DNA of 64,000 bases from Bradyrhizobium nitroreducens (GCF_002776695.1 NZ_LFJC01000003.1:7229494-7293493), one strand, 5' to 3'. Shown: positions 37,148 to 46,718, counted from the first letter of the stretch. Notes: generated by a model not told the origin, from the sequence alone. Numbers and translations are program-made.

Positions 37148-38341
37148 ATGAAATCAGCACTTTTGGCCGCCGTCGCAACTTCCGCCCTGGTGTTGGCGGC
37201 GCCAGCCGCCGCACAAGGCGTCAAGATCGGCATCCTCAACGACCAGTCCGGCGTCTACGCCGATTACGGCGGCAAATGGTCGGTCGAGGCGGCCAGGATG
37301 GCGATCGAGGATTTTGGCGGCGAGGTGCTGGGCCAGAAGATCGAGCTCGTCACCGCCGACCACCAGAACAAGCCCGACCTTGCCACCTCGATCGCGCGGC
37401 GCTGGTACGACGTCGAGAACGTCGACATGATCACGGAGCTGACGACCTCATCGGTCGCGCTCGCGATCCACGAGCTGTCCAAGGAAAAGAAGAAGATCGA
37501 CATCGTCGTCGGCGCCGCGACCTCGCGTCTGACAGGCGATGCCTGCCAGCCCTACGGTTTCCACTGGGCCTACGACACCCGCGCGCTCGGCGTCGGCACC
37601 GGCGGCGCGCTGACCAAGGCCGGCGGCGACACCTGGTTCTTCCTCACCGCGGACTATGCCTTCGGCTATGCGCTGGAGAAGGACACCAGCGAGATCGTCA
37701 CCGCCAATGGCGGCAAGGTCGTCGGCTCGGTGCGCGTGCCGCTCAACTCCTCGGACTTCTCTTCCTTCCTGCTGCAGGCGCAGAGCTCCAAGGCCAAGAT
37801 CGTCGGCCTCGCCAATGCCGGCCTCGACACCACCAACTCGATCAAGCAGGCGTCCGAGTTCGGCATCGTCGCCAGTGGCCAGAAGCTCGCCGGCCTGCTG
37901 ATGACGCTGGCCGAGGTGAACGGCCTCGGCCTGCAGGCCGCGCAGGGACTGGTGCTGACGGAAGGCTACTACTGGGACGTCAACGACAAGAGCCGCAATC
38001 TCGGCGAACGCTTCCTCAAGCGCACCGGGCGGATGCCGAACATGATCCAGGCCGGCACCTATTCGGCGACGCTGAGCTATCTCAAGGCGGTCAAGGCCGC
38101 CGGCACCAAGGATCCCGATGCCGTCGTCAAGAAGCTGAAGGAGCTGCCGGTCGACGACGATTTCGCGCAGGGCGGCAAGGTGCTCGAGAACGGCCGCATG
38201 GTCCACGACATGTATCTGTTCGAGGTCAAGAAGCCCTCGGAGTCGAAGAAGCCCTGGGATTACTACAAGCTGCTCGCCACCGTCCCCGGCGACAAGGCCT
38301 TCTTCACCGCCAAGGAAAGCGGCTGTCCGCTGACGAAGTGA
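37148..38341 (+). CDS. LivK-like ABC transporter substrate-binding protein
   Basis: A 397-residue secreted binding protein with signal peptide MKSALLAAVATSALVLAAPA (cleavage after AQG region near 23). The type I fold follows: VKIGILNDQSGVYADYGGKW, GQKIELVTADHQNKPDLATS, TWFFLTADYAFGYALEKDTS. It belongs to the Peripla_BP_6 group but to a different subtype from the protein at 9707. GGGAG lies seven bases before the ATG. No transporter partner is adjacent and the family B and A repeats flank it, so it appears to be a single-gene unit. Confidence 0.9.
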   Translation: MKSALLAAVATSALVLAAPAAAQGVKIGILNDQSGVYADYGGKWSVEAARMAIEDFGGEVLGQKIELVTADHQNKPDLATSIARRWYDVENVDMITELTTSSVALAIHELSKEKKKIDIVVGAATSRLTGDACQPYGFHWAYDTRALGVGTGGALTKAGGDTWFFLTADYAFGYALEKDTSEIVTANGGKVVGSVRVPLNSSDFSSFLLQAQSSKAKIVGLANAGLDTTNSIKQASEFGIVASGQKLAGLLMTLAEVNGLGLQAAQGLVLTEGYYWDVNDKSRNLGERFLKRTGRMPNMIQAGTYSATLSYLKAVKAAGTKDPDAVVKKLKELPVDDDFAQGGKVLENGRMVHDMYLFEVKKPSESKKPWDYYKLLATVPGDKAFFTAKESGCPLTK

Positions 38342-38375
38342 GGGGAAAGGGCACAGCGAGCGCCACACTGTCGCC

Positions 38376-38447
38376 GTCGTCCCGGACAAGCGCAGTCCCC
38401 GGCAACGCGCCAGCGTTGTCGGGAGCGTAGCGCCGATCCGGGACGAC
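38376..38447. repeat. Dispersed palindromic repeat, family A-like copy
   Basis: GTCGTCCCGGACAAGCGCAG ... GATCCGGGACGAC, with an inner AACGCGCCAGCGTT hairpin. It lies between convergent genes and could act as their shared transcription end. Confidence 0.7.
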
Positions 38448-38473
38448 AGCGAGGGTGTGGCGGCGGCGTTGCC

Positions 38474-38860
38474 TCACACCAGCCGCAACACCACCGCCCC
38501 CAGCGCCCCTGCCCACAGGGCAATTGCCGCGATGCCCTGGATCGCAAAGCCCGGGCCGCGCTTGGCGGCCGCCTTCGAATAGCCGATGAAATAGACGACG
38601 CGTCCGATGATCCAGACCGCGCCGATCCCTGCCGCGATGCCGTCGCCGATATAGACCGCGAACAGCCACAGCGCCGGCAGGAAGATCGGCATCCATTCCA
38701 GCGTATTCATCTGGATGCGGAAGGCGCGTTCGAAATCCGGATGGCCCGACATTGCCGGCACCTTGACGCCGGTCTTGCTGCGCGAGCGCGACACGTTGAT
38801 GCAGGTGAAGAAATAAAACGCGATCGCCAGCAGCGTGACGAGGGCGGTGAAGTGGTACAT
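38474..38860 (-). CDS. MAPEG family membrane protein
   Basis: A 128-residue, four-helix membrane protein beginning MYHFTALVTLLAIAFYFFTC. The MAPEG signature is visible as a central FERAFRIQMNTLEWMPIFLP (Glu/Arg/Asn residues of the glutathione site) and WIIGRVVYFIGYSKAAAKRG. Members are glutathione-dependent transferases or peroxidases of lipids, though many bacterial ones are uncharacterised. ATG 38860 is used; a start at 38893 would overlap the AttH-like gene. Located 29 bp downstream of the exporter operon and probably part of it. Confidence 0.88.
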   Translation of the reverse strand: MYHFTALVTLLAIAFYFFTCINVSRSRSKTGVKVPAMSGHPDFERAFRIQMNTLEWMPIFLPALWLFAVYIGDGIAAGIGAVWIIGRVVYFIGYSKAAAKRGPGFAIQGIAAIALWAGALGAVVLRLV

Positions 38861-38889
38861 CGCGAAAATCCCTTGAAGAGGTCGCTGCT

Positions 38890-39972
38890 TCAATAGCCGG
38901 TCAGCTCGAGATAGCCAACGCCGTCATGCGTCCCGGCAAAGTGGATCGGCCCTTCCCAATAGGAGAAGCCGGACCCCATCCAGGCCTTCGGGTTGAGCGG
39001 CTTGCAGAGGATCGCGAACGATCGCGACGGGATCGCGATCTGCCATTCCACCGGCAGCTTGCGTCCCGCGACCTCCGTCGTCGCCTTCGGTGTCATTTGA
39101 ATATCGCTGCCCGCAATCATCTGCGTGTCGCCGGCGGCGCTGATCCAATTGCCGAACGGATAGTCCCTGCCGTCCTTCTGCCGCAGCCGGTACAGCATCA
39201 GCTTGTCGCCGGACGCGAGATGCAGCGACAGCCAGTCCCAGCCGGTCTGATCGGTGTCGAGCGGCTGGCTGCTCCATTCGCGGTCCATCCAGGCCTGACC
39301 CGAGACATCGACCGGCTTGTCGTCGATGGTGAACGTGCCGCGGGCGCGGTAGAACGGCTGACTGTAATAATAGGACGCCTGGCCGCGCTCCGACTTGCGG
39401 CTGTAACCGCGATCGCCCTGCAGCACGACCGGACGATCGGCCTCGAGCGTCAGCGCGTAGCTGAAATCGGTGCTGGACGCCTTCAGCGTCAGCGGCGCCA
39501 GGCTACGATCGTCGGTGCGCTCGAGACCCTTCATCTCCCAATCGTCGATCCAGGCCGCAAACGGTTTTGCCGCGACGCCGGCCTGCCCGATGCCGCCGCG
39601 TGAAAAGATATCGTTGAAGCGGTGGGTGCCGGCGCGCGTCACGGCCGCGTGGGCCATCCAGACCTGTTGATTGGCCCAGCCTTCGCCTTGCGGGCCCGGC
39701 TGCGCCGCCTGGCGGAACAGCGTCCATTGCAGCCCGCAAGCCGCGCCGCTGGAATCGACGAGGTTTGCCGTCAGATACCACCACTCGATGCGAAACTCCG
39801 GATGCGGCCCGTGATCGGCCGGAAAGGCGAACAGCTTTCCCGGCACGACCTTCGCAAATCCGTCCGCGCGCTCGCCGAGCCCGGCATAGCCTTGTGCGCC
39901 GGCGCGGCGTGCGAGCGCCAGCGCGGCGATGCCGCCGGCGAAGGCGCGGCGCGAGATTCGATCAGCGCTCAT
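38890..39972 (-). CDS. AttH-like lipocalin/CrtC-family protein
   Basis: A 360-residue protein with a twin-arginine export signal (RISRRAFAGGIAALALARRA, residues 5-24). The fold is that of AttH/CrtC (carotenoid hydratase-like, two lipocalin barrels), recognised by HPEFRIEWWYLTANLVDSSG, LQWTLFRQA, QVWMAHAAVTR, and DQTGWDWLSLHLASGDKLML. Together with the two genes upstream it reproduces the AttE-AttFG-AttH set named in Agrobacterium. Start overlaps the permease stop by 11 bp. It probably binds or processes a hydrophobic molecule handled by the exporter. Confidence 0.85.
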   Translation of the reverse strand: MSADRISRRAFAGGIAALALARRAGAQGYAGLGERADGFAKVVPGKLFAFPADHGPHPEFRIEWWYLTANLVDSSGAACGLQWTLFRQAAQPGPQGEGWANQQVWMAHAAVTRAGTHRFNDIFSRGGIGQAGVAAKPFAAWIDDWEMKGLERTDDRSLAPLTLKASSTDFSYALTLEADRPVVLQGDRGYSRKSERGQASYYYSQPFYRARGTFTIDDKPVDVSGQAWMDREWSSQPLDTDQTGWDWLSLHLASGDKLMLYRLRQKDGRDYPFGNWISAAGDTQMIAGSDIQMTPKATTEVAGRKLPVEWQIAIPSRSFAILCKPLNPKAWMGSGFSYWEGPIHFAGTHDGVGYLELTGY

Positions 39973-42424
39973 TGGCGAACACCTTGACGAGGCTGGCCGG
40001 CTGCATCCGCGCCAGCCGTATCACCGGCAGCAGCGCCGCAAGCAGCGAGGCCAGCAGCGCCACCGTGACCAGCTCGATCAATTGCAGCGGAAACACATGG
40101 AACGGCAGCCGCCAGCCGAACGCCTTCACGTTCACGATCGCGATCAGGCACCACGCCACCAATAGCCCGAGCGGCACGGCGAGCAGCGATGTGAACAGCG
40201 CGACCGACAGCGTCTTGGTCAATTCGATCGCGGCCAGCCGCGGCCGCGTGATGCCGATCGCCCACAGCGGCGCAAGCTGCGGCAGGCGGGAGTTGGCCAG
40301 CGTCAACAGGCTCGTGAACAGCGCGATGCCGGCGACGCCGAGCGTGAACGCATTCAGCGCCGATGTCACCGCAAAGGTGCGGTTGAAGATGCGGATCGAT
40401 TCCGCCTTCACCGTGGCCTGGTCGGCGACACTGCGGTCGCCGAGCGCGAACTGCTTCTGCAGGGCCGCGATCAGGCCGGGAATCTTTTCCCGTGGGACGA
40501 TAAGCCCGATCCGTGTCTGTGGCGTCTGCGGAAATTGCCGGATCAGCGCCGCGACGTTGACGGTCAGCTGTCCCCTGGGATTGCCGTAATCGGCATAGAT
40601 GCCGACGATGTCGAGCTCCCAGCTTCCGCTAGGTGCCGGCACCTCGACGACGTCGCCGACGCGCACATTCAGCCGGCGGCTGAGCTGCTCGCTGATGAAG
40701 GCGGCATTGCCCGGCACCAGCCGGGTCCAGGCGCGCGGCGCGGCTTCCAGCAGCGGCCAGCGCTCGTGATAGAGCGCGTGATCCGGCAGGCCGAACAGCT
40801 CGACAGGCTGGCCCTGAAGCTGCACCTCGGCGCGGCCGCCCGACAGGACCGCCTGCACGTCGCTGCGCTCCTTCAGCCAGTTGCGGATCGCCGTGCCCTG
40901 CGCGTTGTCGGAGGCGCTGATGTAAACGTCGGCGGCAAGCCGACCGTTGAGCCAGCCGATGAAGGTGCGGCTGAACGTCTCCACCATGGTGGAGACCCCG
41001 ACATTGACGGCGAGCGCGAGCAGCAGTGCCATCAGCGCCAGCGACAATCCGGAGAGCTGCTGCCGGCTGTCCGCCCAGAACCACAGCGCAAGCGGTCTTC
41101 GCGCGGTCCATTGGCCTGCGAGCAGGAGGAGTTCGAGGAGGGCCGGCAGGATCAAGGCCGCGCCGAGCATCAGGGCCGCCAGCACGCCGAAGCCCGCAAT
41201 CAGCGATTCGCCATAGCGCAGCAACAGCAGCGCAAGCGCGAACACGACACCGGCCGCACAGCTCTGCAGGATCAGCCAGCGCCGCTGCCGCTGCTGCCAC
41301 GCGCGCGGCTGCGCGGTCGTCAGCACCGGCATCCTGATCGCCTTGATCAGGCTGGTCGTCGCCGCAACGAGCGCACCGGCAATGCTGATGCCGATGCCGG
41401 CGAGCCACCACTCCGGCCGCAGGCTGAGCTGCCCCGGAATCTGCGCGCCGTAGAGTCCGCGCAACGACGCCGCGACGTCGGGCAACAGCGCCGCCGCGAT
41501 GAAATAGCCGCACACGAGGCCGATCAATCCTGCGACCAGCGCCAGTGCGACCAGCTCGACCACCAGCACCGTGTTGACGAGCCGTGCCGAGGCGCCGCAG
41601 GCGCGCAGCGTCCGCAGCATCGGCAGCCGTTGCTCGAAGGCGAGGCCGACGGCCGAATTGACGATGAAGAGGCCGACGAAGAACGACAACAGGCCGAACG
41701 CGGTCAGGTTGAGATGAAAGCTGTCGGTGAGGCGTTCCAGCTCGGTTTCCGCGGTCGGCTCGATCAGCTGCAACTGGTCGCCGACGATGCTTGCCAGCGG
41801 CGCGGGCTTGCTCTTCGGCTTGCCGATCAGAAGCCGCGAGAGCTGATCCGGCTTGTTCAACAGGCGCTGCGCCACGCCGATATCGACCACTAGCACCTCG
41901 GGCACGAGCTGCGGCAGCACCCGCAGCGGCGGCAGCCTTGCGCCGTTGCTGATCGGCGGTGCCGCGCCTTCCGTCTCCTGCAGGTCTCTCAGCGTTTCCC
42001 GTGCCACCAATGTCTGGCCCGGCGGCGCTACGAAGCTGCCGAGGTCCGAGGCACCGAGCCGCGGCGCATTGCCGATTTCGACCGGCAGCGTCACCGGCTC
42101 GATGCCGAGCAGCCGCACCGAGCGCCCGTTGATCTGCACCCGGCCCTCCAGCGCGGGCGACACCGGCCAGCCGGCGCGGCGCAGCTTGACGAACAGGTCC
42201 TGCGAGAAGGTTGTTGCATTCGGCGCAACCAGCATCGCGGTGCGGGTGCCGCCGAACGTCGCTGCGGCGCGGTCATAGGCGCTGCGGGCCTGCTGGTTGA
42301 TGGCCTGCACGCCGCTCCACAGCGCGGTCGCCGCGATCAGCCCGACCAGAAGCGTCGCGAACTGCATCTTGTGACGCCGCCAGTGGCTCAGCAGCACCGC
42401 GAGGATCCAGAGCGCGCGCCTCAT
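39962..42424 (-). CDS. FtsX-like ABC exporter permease (AttFG-type)
   Basis: An 820-residue permease with two FtsX domains. The N-terminus has a membrane helix (MQFATLLVGLIAATALWSGV) and a large periplasmic loop. Helices near 250-370 form the first FtsX domain (LLSFFVGLFIVNSAVGLAFE), and those at the C-terminus the second (VAGIALFTSLLTLANSRLPQ). It has a middle membrane region around 390-470. In the MacB/LolCDE superfamily such permeases move substrates from the membrane or periplasm rather than import. ATG overlaps the ATPase stop (ATGA). Confidence 0.9.
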   Translation of the reverse strand: MRRALWILAVLLSHWRRHKMQFATLLVGLIAATALWSGVQAINQQARSAYDRAAATFGGTRTAMLVAPNATTFSQDLFVKLRRAGWPVSPALEGRVQINGRSVRLLGIEPVTLPVEIGNAPRLGASDLGSFVAPPGQTLVARETLRDLQETEGAAPPISNGARLPPLRVLPQLVPEVLVVDIGVAQRLLNKPDQLSRLLIGKPKSKPAPLASIVGDQLQLIEPTAETELERLTDSFHLNLTAFGLLSFFVGLFIVNSAVGLAFEQRLPMLRTLRACGASARLVNTVLVVELVALALVAGLIGLVCGYFIAAALLPDVAASLRGLYGAQIPGQLSLRPEWWLAGIGISIAGALVAATTSLIKAIRMPVLTTAQPRAWQQRQRRWLILQSCAAGVVFALALLLLRYGESLIAGFGVLAALMLGAALILPALLELLLLAGQWTARRPLALWFWADSRQQLSGLSLALMALLLALAVNVGVSTMVETFSRTFIGWLNGRLAADVYISASDNAQGTAIRNWLKERSDVQAVLSGGRAEVQLQGQPVELFGLPDHALYHERWPLLEAAPRAWTRLVPGNAAFISEQLSRRLNVRVGDVVEVPAPSGSWELDIVGIYADYGNPRGQLTVNVAALIRQFPQTPQTRIGLIVPREKIPGLIAALQKQFALGDRSVADQATVKAESIRIFNRTFAVTSALNAFTLGVAGIALFTSLLTLANSRLPQLAPLWAIGITRPRLAAIELTKTLSVALFTSLLAVPLGLLVAWCLIAIVNVKAFGWRLPFHVFPLQLIELVTVALLASLLAALLPVIRLARMQPASLVKVFANER

Positions 42425-43074
42425 GCGATCCGCCCCGCATGTAGGGTGAGGTGGCGGTCGAGTGTGCCGGCCAGATGCATGCTGTGCGTCACCATCAGGA
42501 AGCCGCAGCCCGTGCGCGCGACGAGATCGCGCGTTAGTGCGAGCACGTCCTCGGCGGTGGCCTCATCCAGATTGCCTGTCGGCTCGTCCGCCAAGAGCAG
42601 CGAGGGCTTTGTCGCCAGCGCCCGACCGATCGCGATGCGTTGCTGCTGTCCGCCGGACAATTGCTCGGGATAGCGCTTCAGGAGCGGGCCGAGCCCGAGC
42701 CGTTCGATCAGCTCTTTCATCCAGGCCGCGTCATGACGGCCGGCGATCCGTGCCTGAAAGGCCAGATTGTCCGCGACCGACAGGCTCGGGATCAGGTTGA
42801 ACTGCTGAAAAACCAGGCCGATCCGATCGCGCCGCAAGGCTGCGCGTCCCGCATCGGAGAGATTGGTGACCTCGACGTCCTCGAGCCGGATCGTGCCGCC
42901 ATCGGCGGCATCTAACCCTGCGATCAGGTGCAACAGCGTGCTCTTGCCGCTGCCGGACTCGCCGGTCAGCGCGACGCGCTCGCCGGCCTTGAGGTCGAGA
43001 TTAACGCCGCGCAGCACATGGGCCGGTTCGCCGGCCGAGGAGAAGGTCTTGGAAAGGTTTCGGATGCTCAGCAC
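42421..43074 (-). CDS. ABC exporter ATPase (LolD/AttE-type)
   Basis: A 217-residue ATPase starting MLSIRNLSKTFSSAGEPAHV. Walker A LTGESGSGKSTLLHLIAGLD near 37, signature LSGGQQQRIAIGRALATKP near 140, Walker B LLADEPTGNLDEATAEDVL. The short length and DEPTGNLD form are typical of MacB/LolD-type ATPases that partner FtsX-like permeases. First gene of the exporter operon 43074-38890 (to 38474 if MAPEG is included). Confidence 0.93.
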   Translation of the reverse strand: MLSIRNLSKTFSSAGEPAHVLRGVNLDLKAGERVALTGESGSGKSTLLHLIAGLDAADGGTIRLEDVEVTNLSDAGRAALRRDRIGLVFQQFNLIPSLSVADNLAFQARIAGRHDAAWMKELIERLGLGPLLKRYPEQLSGGQQQRIAIGRALATKPSLLLADEPTGNLDEATAEDVLALTRDLVARTGCGFLMVTHSMHLAGTLDRHLTLHAGRIA

Positions 43075-43219
43075 GATGAATGGCGCCGGACGGAATTAGC
43101 GGAATTGTTGCGTAGCACACTTGCTGCGGAAATGCCGGGTTGCGTTGGTCTCGAAGGCGTTGTTAGCTTCCAGGACGGCAAAATCAAAAAAGTGCCATAA
43201 AAGACATGCGGGGAGAACG

Positions 43220-44569
43220 ATGAGCGCTCAGGGAACGCCTGAAACGGCGGACAGGACGGCAGGGGAATCCAGGGGTTCGGCAAAGCCAACGCCGAAGGGC
43301 GCCTGGACCGTCACGTTTCTCCTCTTTCTCTTCATGGTCGTGAATTTTGCCGACAAGATCGTCGTCGGCCTCGCCGGCGTTCCGATCATGACCGATCTGA
43401 AGCTCAGCCCGGAGCAGTTCGGCCTGCTCGGCTCCTCATTCTTCTTCCTGTTCTCGATCGCCGGCATCGTGGTCGGCTTTATCGTCAACAAGGTGCCGAC
43501 GCGCTGGGTGCTGCTCGTGCTCGCGGTGATCTGGGCGCTGGCGCAGTTTCCGATGGTCGGCACCGTCTCGTTCACCACGCTGTTGATCTGCCGTATCGCG
43601 CTGGGCGCGGGTGAAGGCCCGGCCTTCTCGGTCGCGGCGCATGCCATCTACAAATGGTTCCCCGACGAGAAGCGCACGCTGCCGACCGCGATCCTGTCGC
43701 AGGGCTCCGCCTTCGGCGTGATCCTGGCAGTGCCGGCGTTGAACTGGGTCATCGTCAATCATTCCTGGCACTATGCCTTCGGTGCGCTCGGCGTCGTCGG
43801 CCTGATCTGGGTCTGTGCCTGGCTCGCGCTCGGCAAGGAGGGGCCGCTGGAGGACACCCAGGTCCTGGCCGCGTCCGAGCAGAAGATCCCTTACCTGCAG
43901 CTTCTCACCTCGCGCACTTTCATCGGCTGCGTCGCGGCGACCTTCGGCGCCTATTGGGCGCTTTCGCTCGGCCTGACCTGGTTCACGCCGTTCATCGTCA
44001 AGGGACTCGGCTTCTCGCAGAGCCAGGCCGGCTTCATCTCGATCCTGCCCTGGGTGTTCGGTGCCACCACCGTCATTCTCACGGGGTGGATCTCGCAAGT
44101 GATGATGGCGCGCGGTTACAACACCCGCGCGGCGCGCGGCGTGCTTGGCTCGGTGCCGCTGGTGATCGGCGGACTGATCCTGGCGACGATGCCGCATGTT
44201 CAGGGCGCAGGCCTGCAGATCGCGCTGCTCGTGGTCGGCTCGGGCCTGTGCGGGGCGATCTATGTCGTGTGCCCGCCCATGCTCGGCGAGTTCACGCCGA
44301 CGTCGCAGCGCGGCGCCGTCCTCGCCATCTACAGCGCGCTCTACACGCTCGCCGGCATCATCGCGCCGGCGGTGATGGGAGCGATGATCCAGCGCGCCGG
44401 CAGCACGCTCGACGGCTACATGACAGGCTTCACCATCAACGCCGTGATCATGGTCGGCTCCGGCCTGCTCGGCCTGCTGCTGCTCTGGCCGAACACGGAA
44501 AAGGCCAGACTGACGCGCGGTGCGGCCGCGCAAGCCACGGCGCTGAAGGGCGCGGTGTCCCCGACGTAA
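43220..44569 (+). CDS. MFS transporter, anion:cation symporter type
   Basis: A 449-residue 12-helix transporter. The chosen ATG 43220 is preceded by GGGGAGAACG; the open frame begins at 43121 but lacks a ribosome site there. N-terminal helix TFLLFLFMVVNFADKIVVGL, then PTRWVLLVLAVIWALAQFPM and the loop WFPDEKRTLPTAILSQGSAF resemble ACS-family carriers (tartrate, glucarate, hexuronate or aromatic-acid uptake). Substrate not identifiable. A family C repeat follows the stop codon. Confidence 0.87.
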   Translation: MSAQGTPETADRTAGESRGSAKPTPKGAWTVTFLLFLFMVVNFADKIVVGLAGVPIMTDLKLSPEQFGLLGSSFFFLFSIAGIVVGFIVNKVPTRWVLLVLAVIWALAQFPMVGTVSFTTLLICRIALGAGEGPAFSVAAHAIYKWFPDEKRTLPTAILSQGSAFGVILAVPALNWVIVNHSWHYAFGALGVVGLIWVCAWLALGKEGPLEDTQVLAASEQKIPYLQLLTSRTFIGCVAATFGAYWALSLGLTWFTPFIVKGLGFSQSQAGFISILPWVFGATTVILTGWISQVMMARGYNTRAARGVLGSVPLVIGGLILATMPHVQGAGLQIALLVVGSGLCGAIYVVCPPMLGEFTPTSQRGAVLAIYSALYTLAGIIAPAVMGAMIQRAGSTLDGYMTGFTINAVIMVGSGLLGLLLLWPNTEKARLTRGAAAQATALKGAVSPT

Positions 44570-44577
44570 GGGCTCCT

Positions 44578-44736
44578 ACCCTCCCCTGGAGGGGGAGGGT
44601 CGATCGCGCGAAGCGCGAGCGGGGTGGGGTGATCCCTCAACACGGGCACCTTCTCGTGCGGAGAGACTGTCACCCCACCCCGCTACGCATTCCGCTTCGC
44701 TGCATGCGTAGCGACCCTCCCCCTCCAGGGGAGGGT
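44578..44736. repeat. CT-rich inverted repeat element, family C copy 2
   Basis: 159 bp, ends ACCCTCCCCTGGAGGGGGAG and CCTCCAGGGGAGGGT as in copy 1, with inner GGGGTGGGGTGA/TCACCCCACCCC arms. It lies exactly between convergent stop codons (44569 and 44753). Confidence 0.87.
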
Positions 44737-44752
44737 AAGCGGCAACAACCGC

Positions 44753-46468
44753 CTAGTTCATCCCCTGCGCACCCCGAATCAGCTTGCCCGGCCGCCGACC
44801 CGTGGCCTCGCCCTGCCGCCGCGTCACCACGCCCGAGACGATCGTGGCGTCATAACCGTCGACATCCTGCAACAGCCGCCGTCCGCCGACCGGCAGATCG
44901 TAATGCACCTTGGGCGGATGCAGGTGCAGGCGGTCATAGTCGATCACGTTGACGTCGGCCTTGTAGCCGGGTGCGATCAAGCCGCGGTCGGTGAGGCCGA
45001 CGGAGAGCGCGGTCTTGCGTGCCTGCGCCGCGACCACGAACGGGATCGATAGCTTCTCGCCGCGCGTCCGGTCCCGCGTCCAGTGCGTCAAGAGATAGGT
45101 CGGGAAGCTGGCATCGCAGATGATGCCGCAATGCGCCCCGCCGTCGGACAGGCCCGGCACCGATTGCGGGTCGATCAGCATCTCGCGCGTCGCATCGAGA
45201 TTGCCGTCGGAATAATTGAGGAAGGGCACATAGAGCATGCCGCGGCCTTCGTCCGACAGCATCGCATCATAGGCAAGCTCTTCCGGCTGGCGTCCCTGCC
45301 TGCGCGCCTGCGGGCCCAGCGCGTTCTCCGGCGGCTGCTCGTAATCGGGGGGATCGCCGAGCAAAAACATCTTGTCGTAGTTGGGCCGAAAGAACAGCGG
45401 ATCGTCGGTCGCGGTCGCCGTCTCGCTCAGGATCGCCTTGCGCACTTCGCTCTGATGCAGCCGCGCCAGCCGCTCGCCAAGCGGCAGGTGCGCGATCGCC
45501 TTGTAGCTCGGATGGGTCTGGAACGGGTTGCGCGACAGCTCTAACCCGAGCAGCAGCCCGACCGGTCGCGCGGCGATCTGTGCAGTGATGGAGAGGCCGC
45601 GCTTGGCGGCCGCATTGATCTCGTCCAGGGTCTGGCGCCAGCGGTTCGGCGATCTGTCATTCTGCGTGATCGAGAACGAGATCGGACACTTCGTGCTGTC
45701 GGCCACCCGCAGCATCATCGGCAGATCCTCGTGGATGGTCGAGAGGTCGAGCACGAATTGCAGCACGCTGCGGCCCTGCCGGTGCATGGCACCGGCAATG
45801 GCGGTGAGCTCGTCCTCGCCCGCCTTCAAGGTCGGCGTGAAATCGCCCGTGGACGTGCGGTGGTTGAGCGTGCGCGAAGTCGAGAAGCCGAGCGCGCCCG
45901 AGCGCACCGCTTCGCCAGCGAGCTTCGCCATCGCCGCATTGTCCTCCGCAGTCGAGGGATCGCGGCGCGCGCCGCGCTCGCCCATGACATAGACGCGCAG
46001 CGCCGCATGCGGCAGCTGCGCGCCGACGTCGATGTCGAAATCGCGTTTGCTGAGCCAGTCCATGTAGTCCGGAAAGCTCTCCCAGGCCCAGGGAATGCCG
46101 GCGCTCAGCACCGGTTCGGGAATGTCCTCGACGCCTTCCATCAGCTGGATCAGGCGGGTGTGGTCTTCAGGCTTGCACGGCGCAAAGCCGACGCCGCAAT
46201 TGCCCATGATCGCGGTGGTGACGCCGTTCTGTGAGGATGGCGTGATGTCCTGGCTCCAGGTGACCTGGCCGTCATAATGCGTGTGGACGTCGACGAAGCC
46301 CGGCGTCACCAGCTTGCCGCGCGCGTCGATCTCTTCGCGGCCCTTCGCGGCGACCTTGCCCACCTCACTGATCGTCCCGCCGGTGATGGCGACGTCGGCC
46401 TCGAACAGCTCGCCGCCGTTTCCATCCGCAACGGTGCCGCCGCGGATGACGAGATCAGGGGTGCTCAT
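44753..46468 (-). CDS. N-acyl-D-amino-acid deacylase family amidohydrolase
   Basis: A 571-residue metal-dependent hydrolase of the amidohydrolase superfamily. It begins MSTPDLVIRGGTVADGNGGE, then has the metal-binding HxH in GFVDVHTHYDGQVTWSQDIT near 60, VTTAIMGNCGVGFAPCKPED near 90 (the Cys of D-aminoacylases), and a late GLSDGGAHCGIICDASFPTY. D-aminoacylase/dihydroorotase-like enzymes remove N-acyl groups from D-amino acids; the exact substrate is uncertain. The next minus-strand gene upstream, an MFS carrier, is separated by a 250-bp repeat-filled gap. Confidence 0.85.
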   Translation of the reverse strand: MSTPDLVIRGGTVADGNGGELFEADVAITGGTISEVGKVAAKGREEIDARGKLVTPGFVDVHTHYDGQVTWSQDITPSSQNGVTTAIMGNCGVGFAPCKPEDHTRLIQLMEGVEDIPEPVLSAGIPWAWESFPDYMDWLSKRDFDIDVGAQLPHAALRVYVMGERGARRDPSTAEDNAAMAKLAGEAVRSGALGFSTSRTLNHRTSTGDFTPTLKAGEDELTAIAGAMHRQGRSVLQFVLDLSTIHEDLPMMLRVADSTKCPISFSITQNDRSPNRWRQTLDEINAAAKRGLSITAQIAARPVGLLLGLELSRNPFQTHPSYKAIAHLPLGERLARLHQSEVRKAILSETATATDDPLFFRPNYDKMFLLGDPPDYEQPPENALGPQARRQGRQPEELAYDAMLSDEGRGMLYVPFLNYSDGNLDATREMLIDPQSVPGLSDGGAHCGIICDASFPTYLLTHWTRDRTRGEKLSIPFVVAAQARKTALSVGLTDRGLIAPGYKADVNVIDYDRLHLHPPKVHYDLPVGGRRLLQDVDGYDATIVSGVVTRRQGEATGRRPGKLIRGAQGMN

Positions 46469-46520
46469 GGTGTTTCTTCCCGTTTTGCTGTTTTGCTTGT
46501 TGCGTTTGATTTATTGGTTC

Positions 46521-46691
46521 GTCATCCCGGACAAGCGCGCCCTTAAGCGCGCGCCGATCCGGGACCTCCGCGCGAGCGCTTGCGCTCGTCGCGATAACCA
46601 CAGGGAGATGTTTGGCGAAGACTCGTAGTTATCAGCTTCGCGCGACAATCACTCCCTGTGGATATGGGTCCCTTGCTTTCGCAGGGACGAC
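46521..46691. repeat. Long composite palindromic repeat, family B copy 3
   Basis: 171 bp from GTCATCCCGGACAAGCGCGC to CTTTCGCAGGGACGAC. It shares GATCCGGGAC, the AGGGAGATGTTTGGCGAAGA core and ACTCCCTGTGGATATGGGTC with copies 1 and 2; an inner CGCGAGCGCTTGCGCTCG hairpin is extra. Confidence 0.78.
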
Positions 46692-46718
46692 AGCTGAATT
46701 CGCAGCGATACCGACCGA

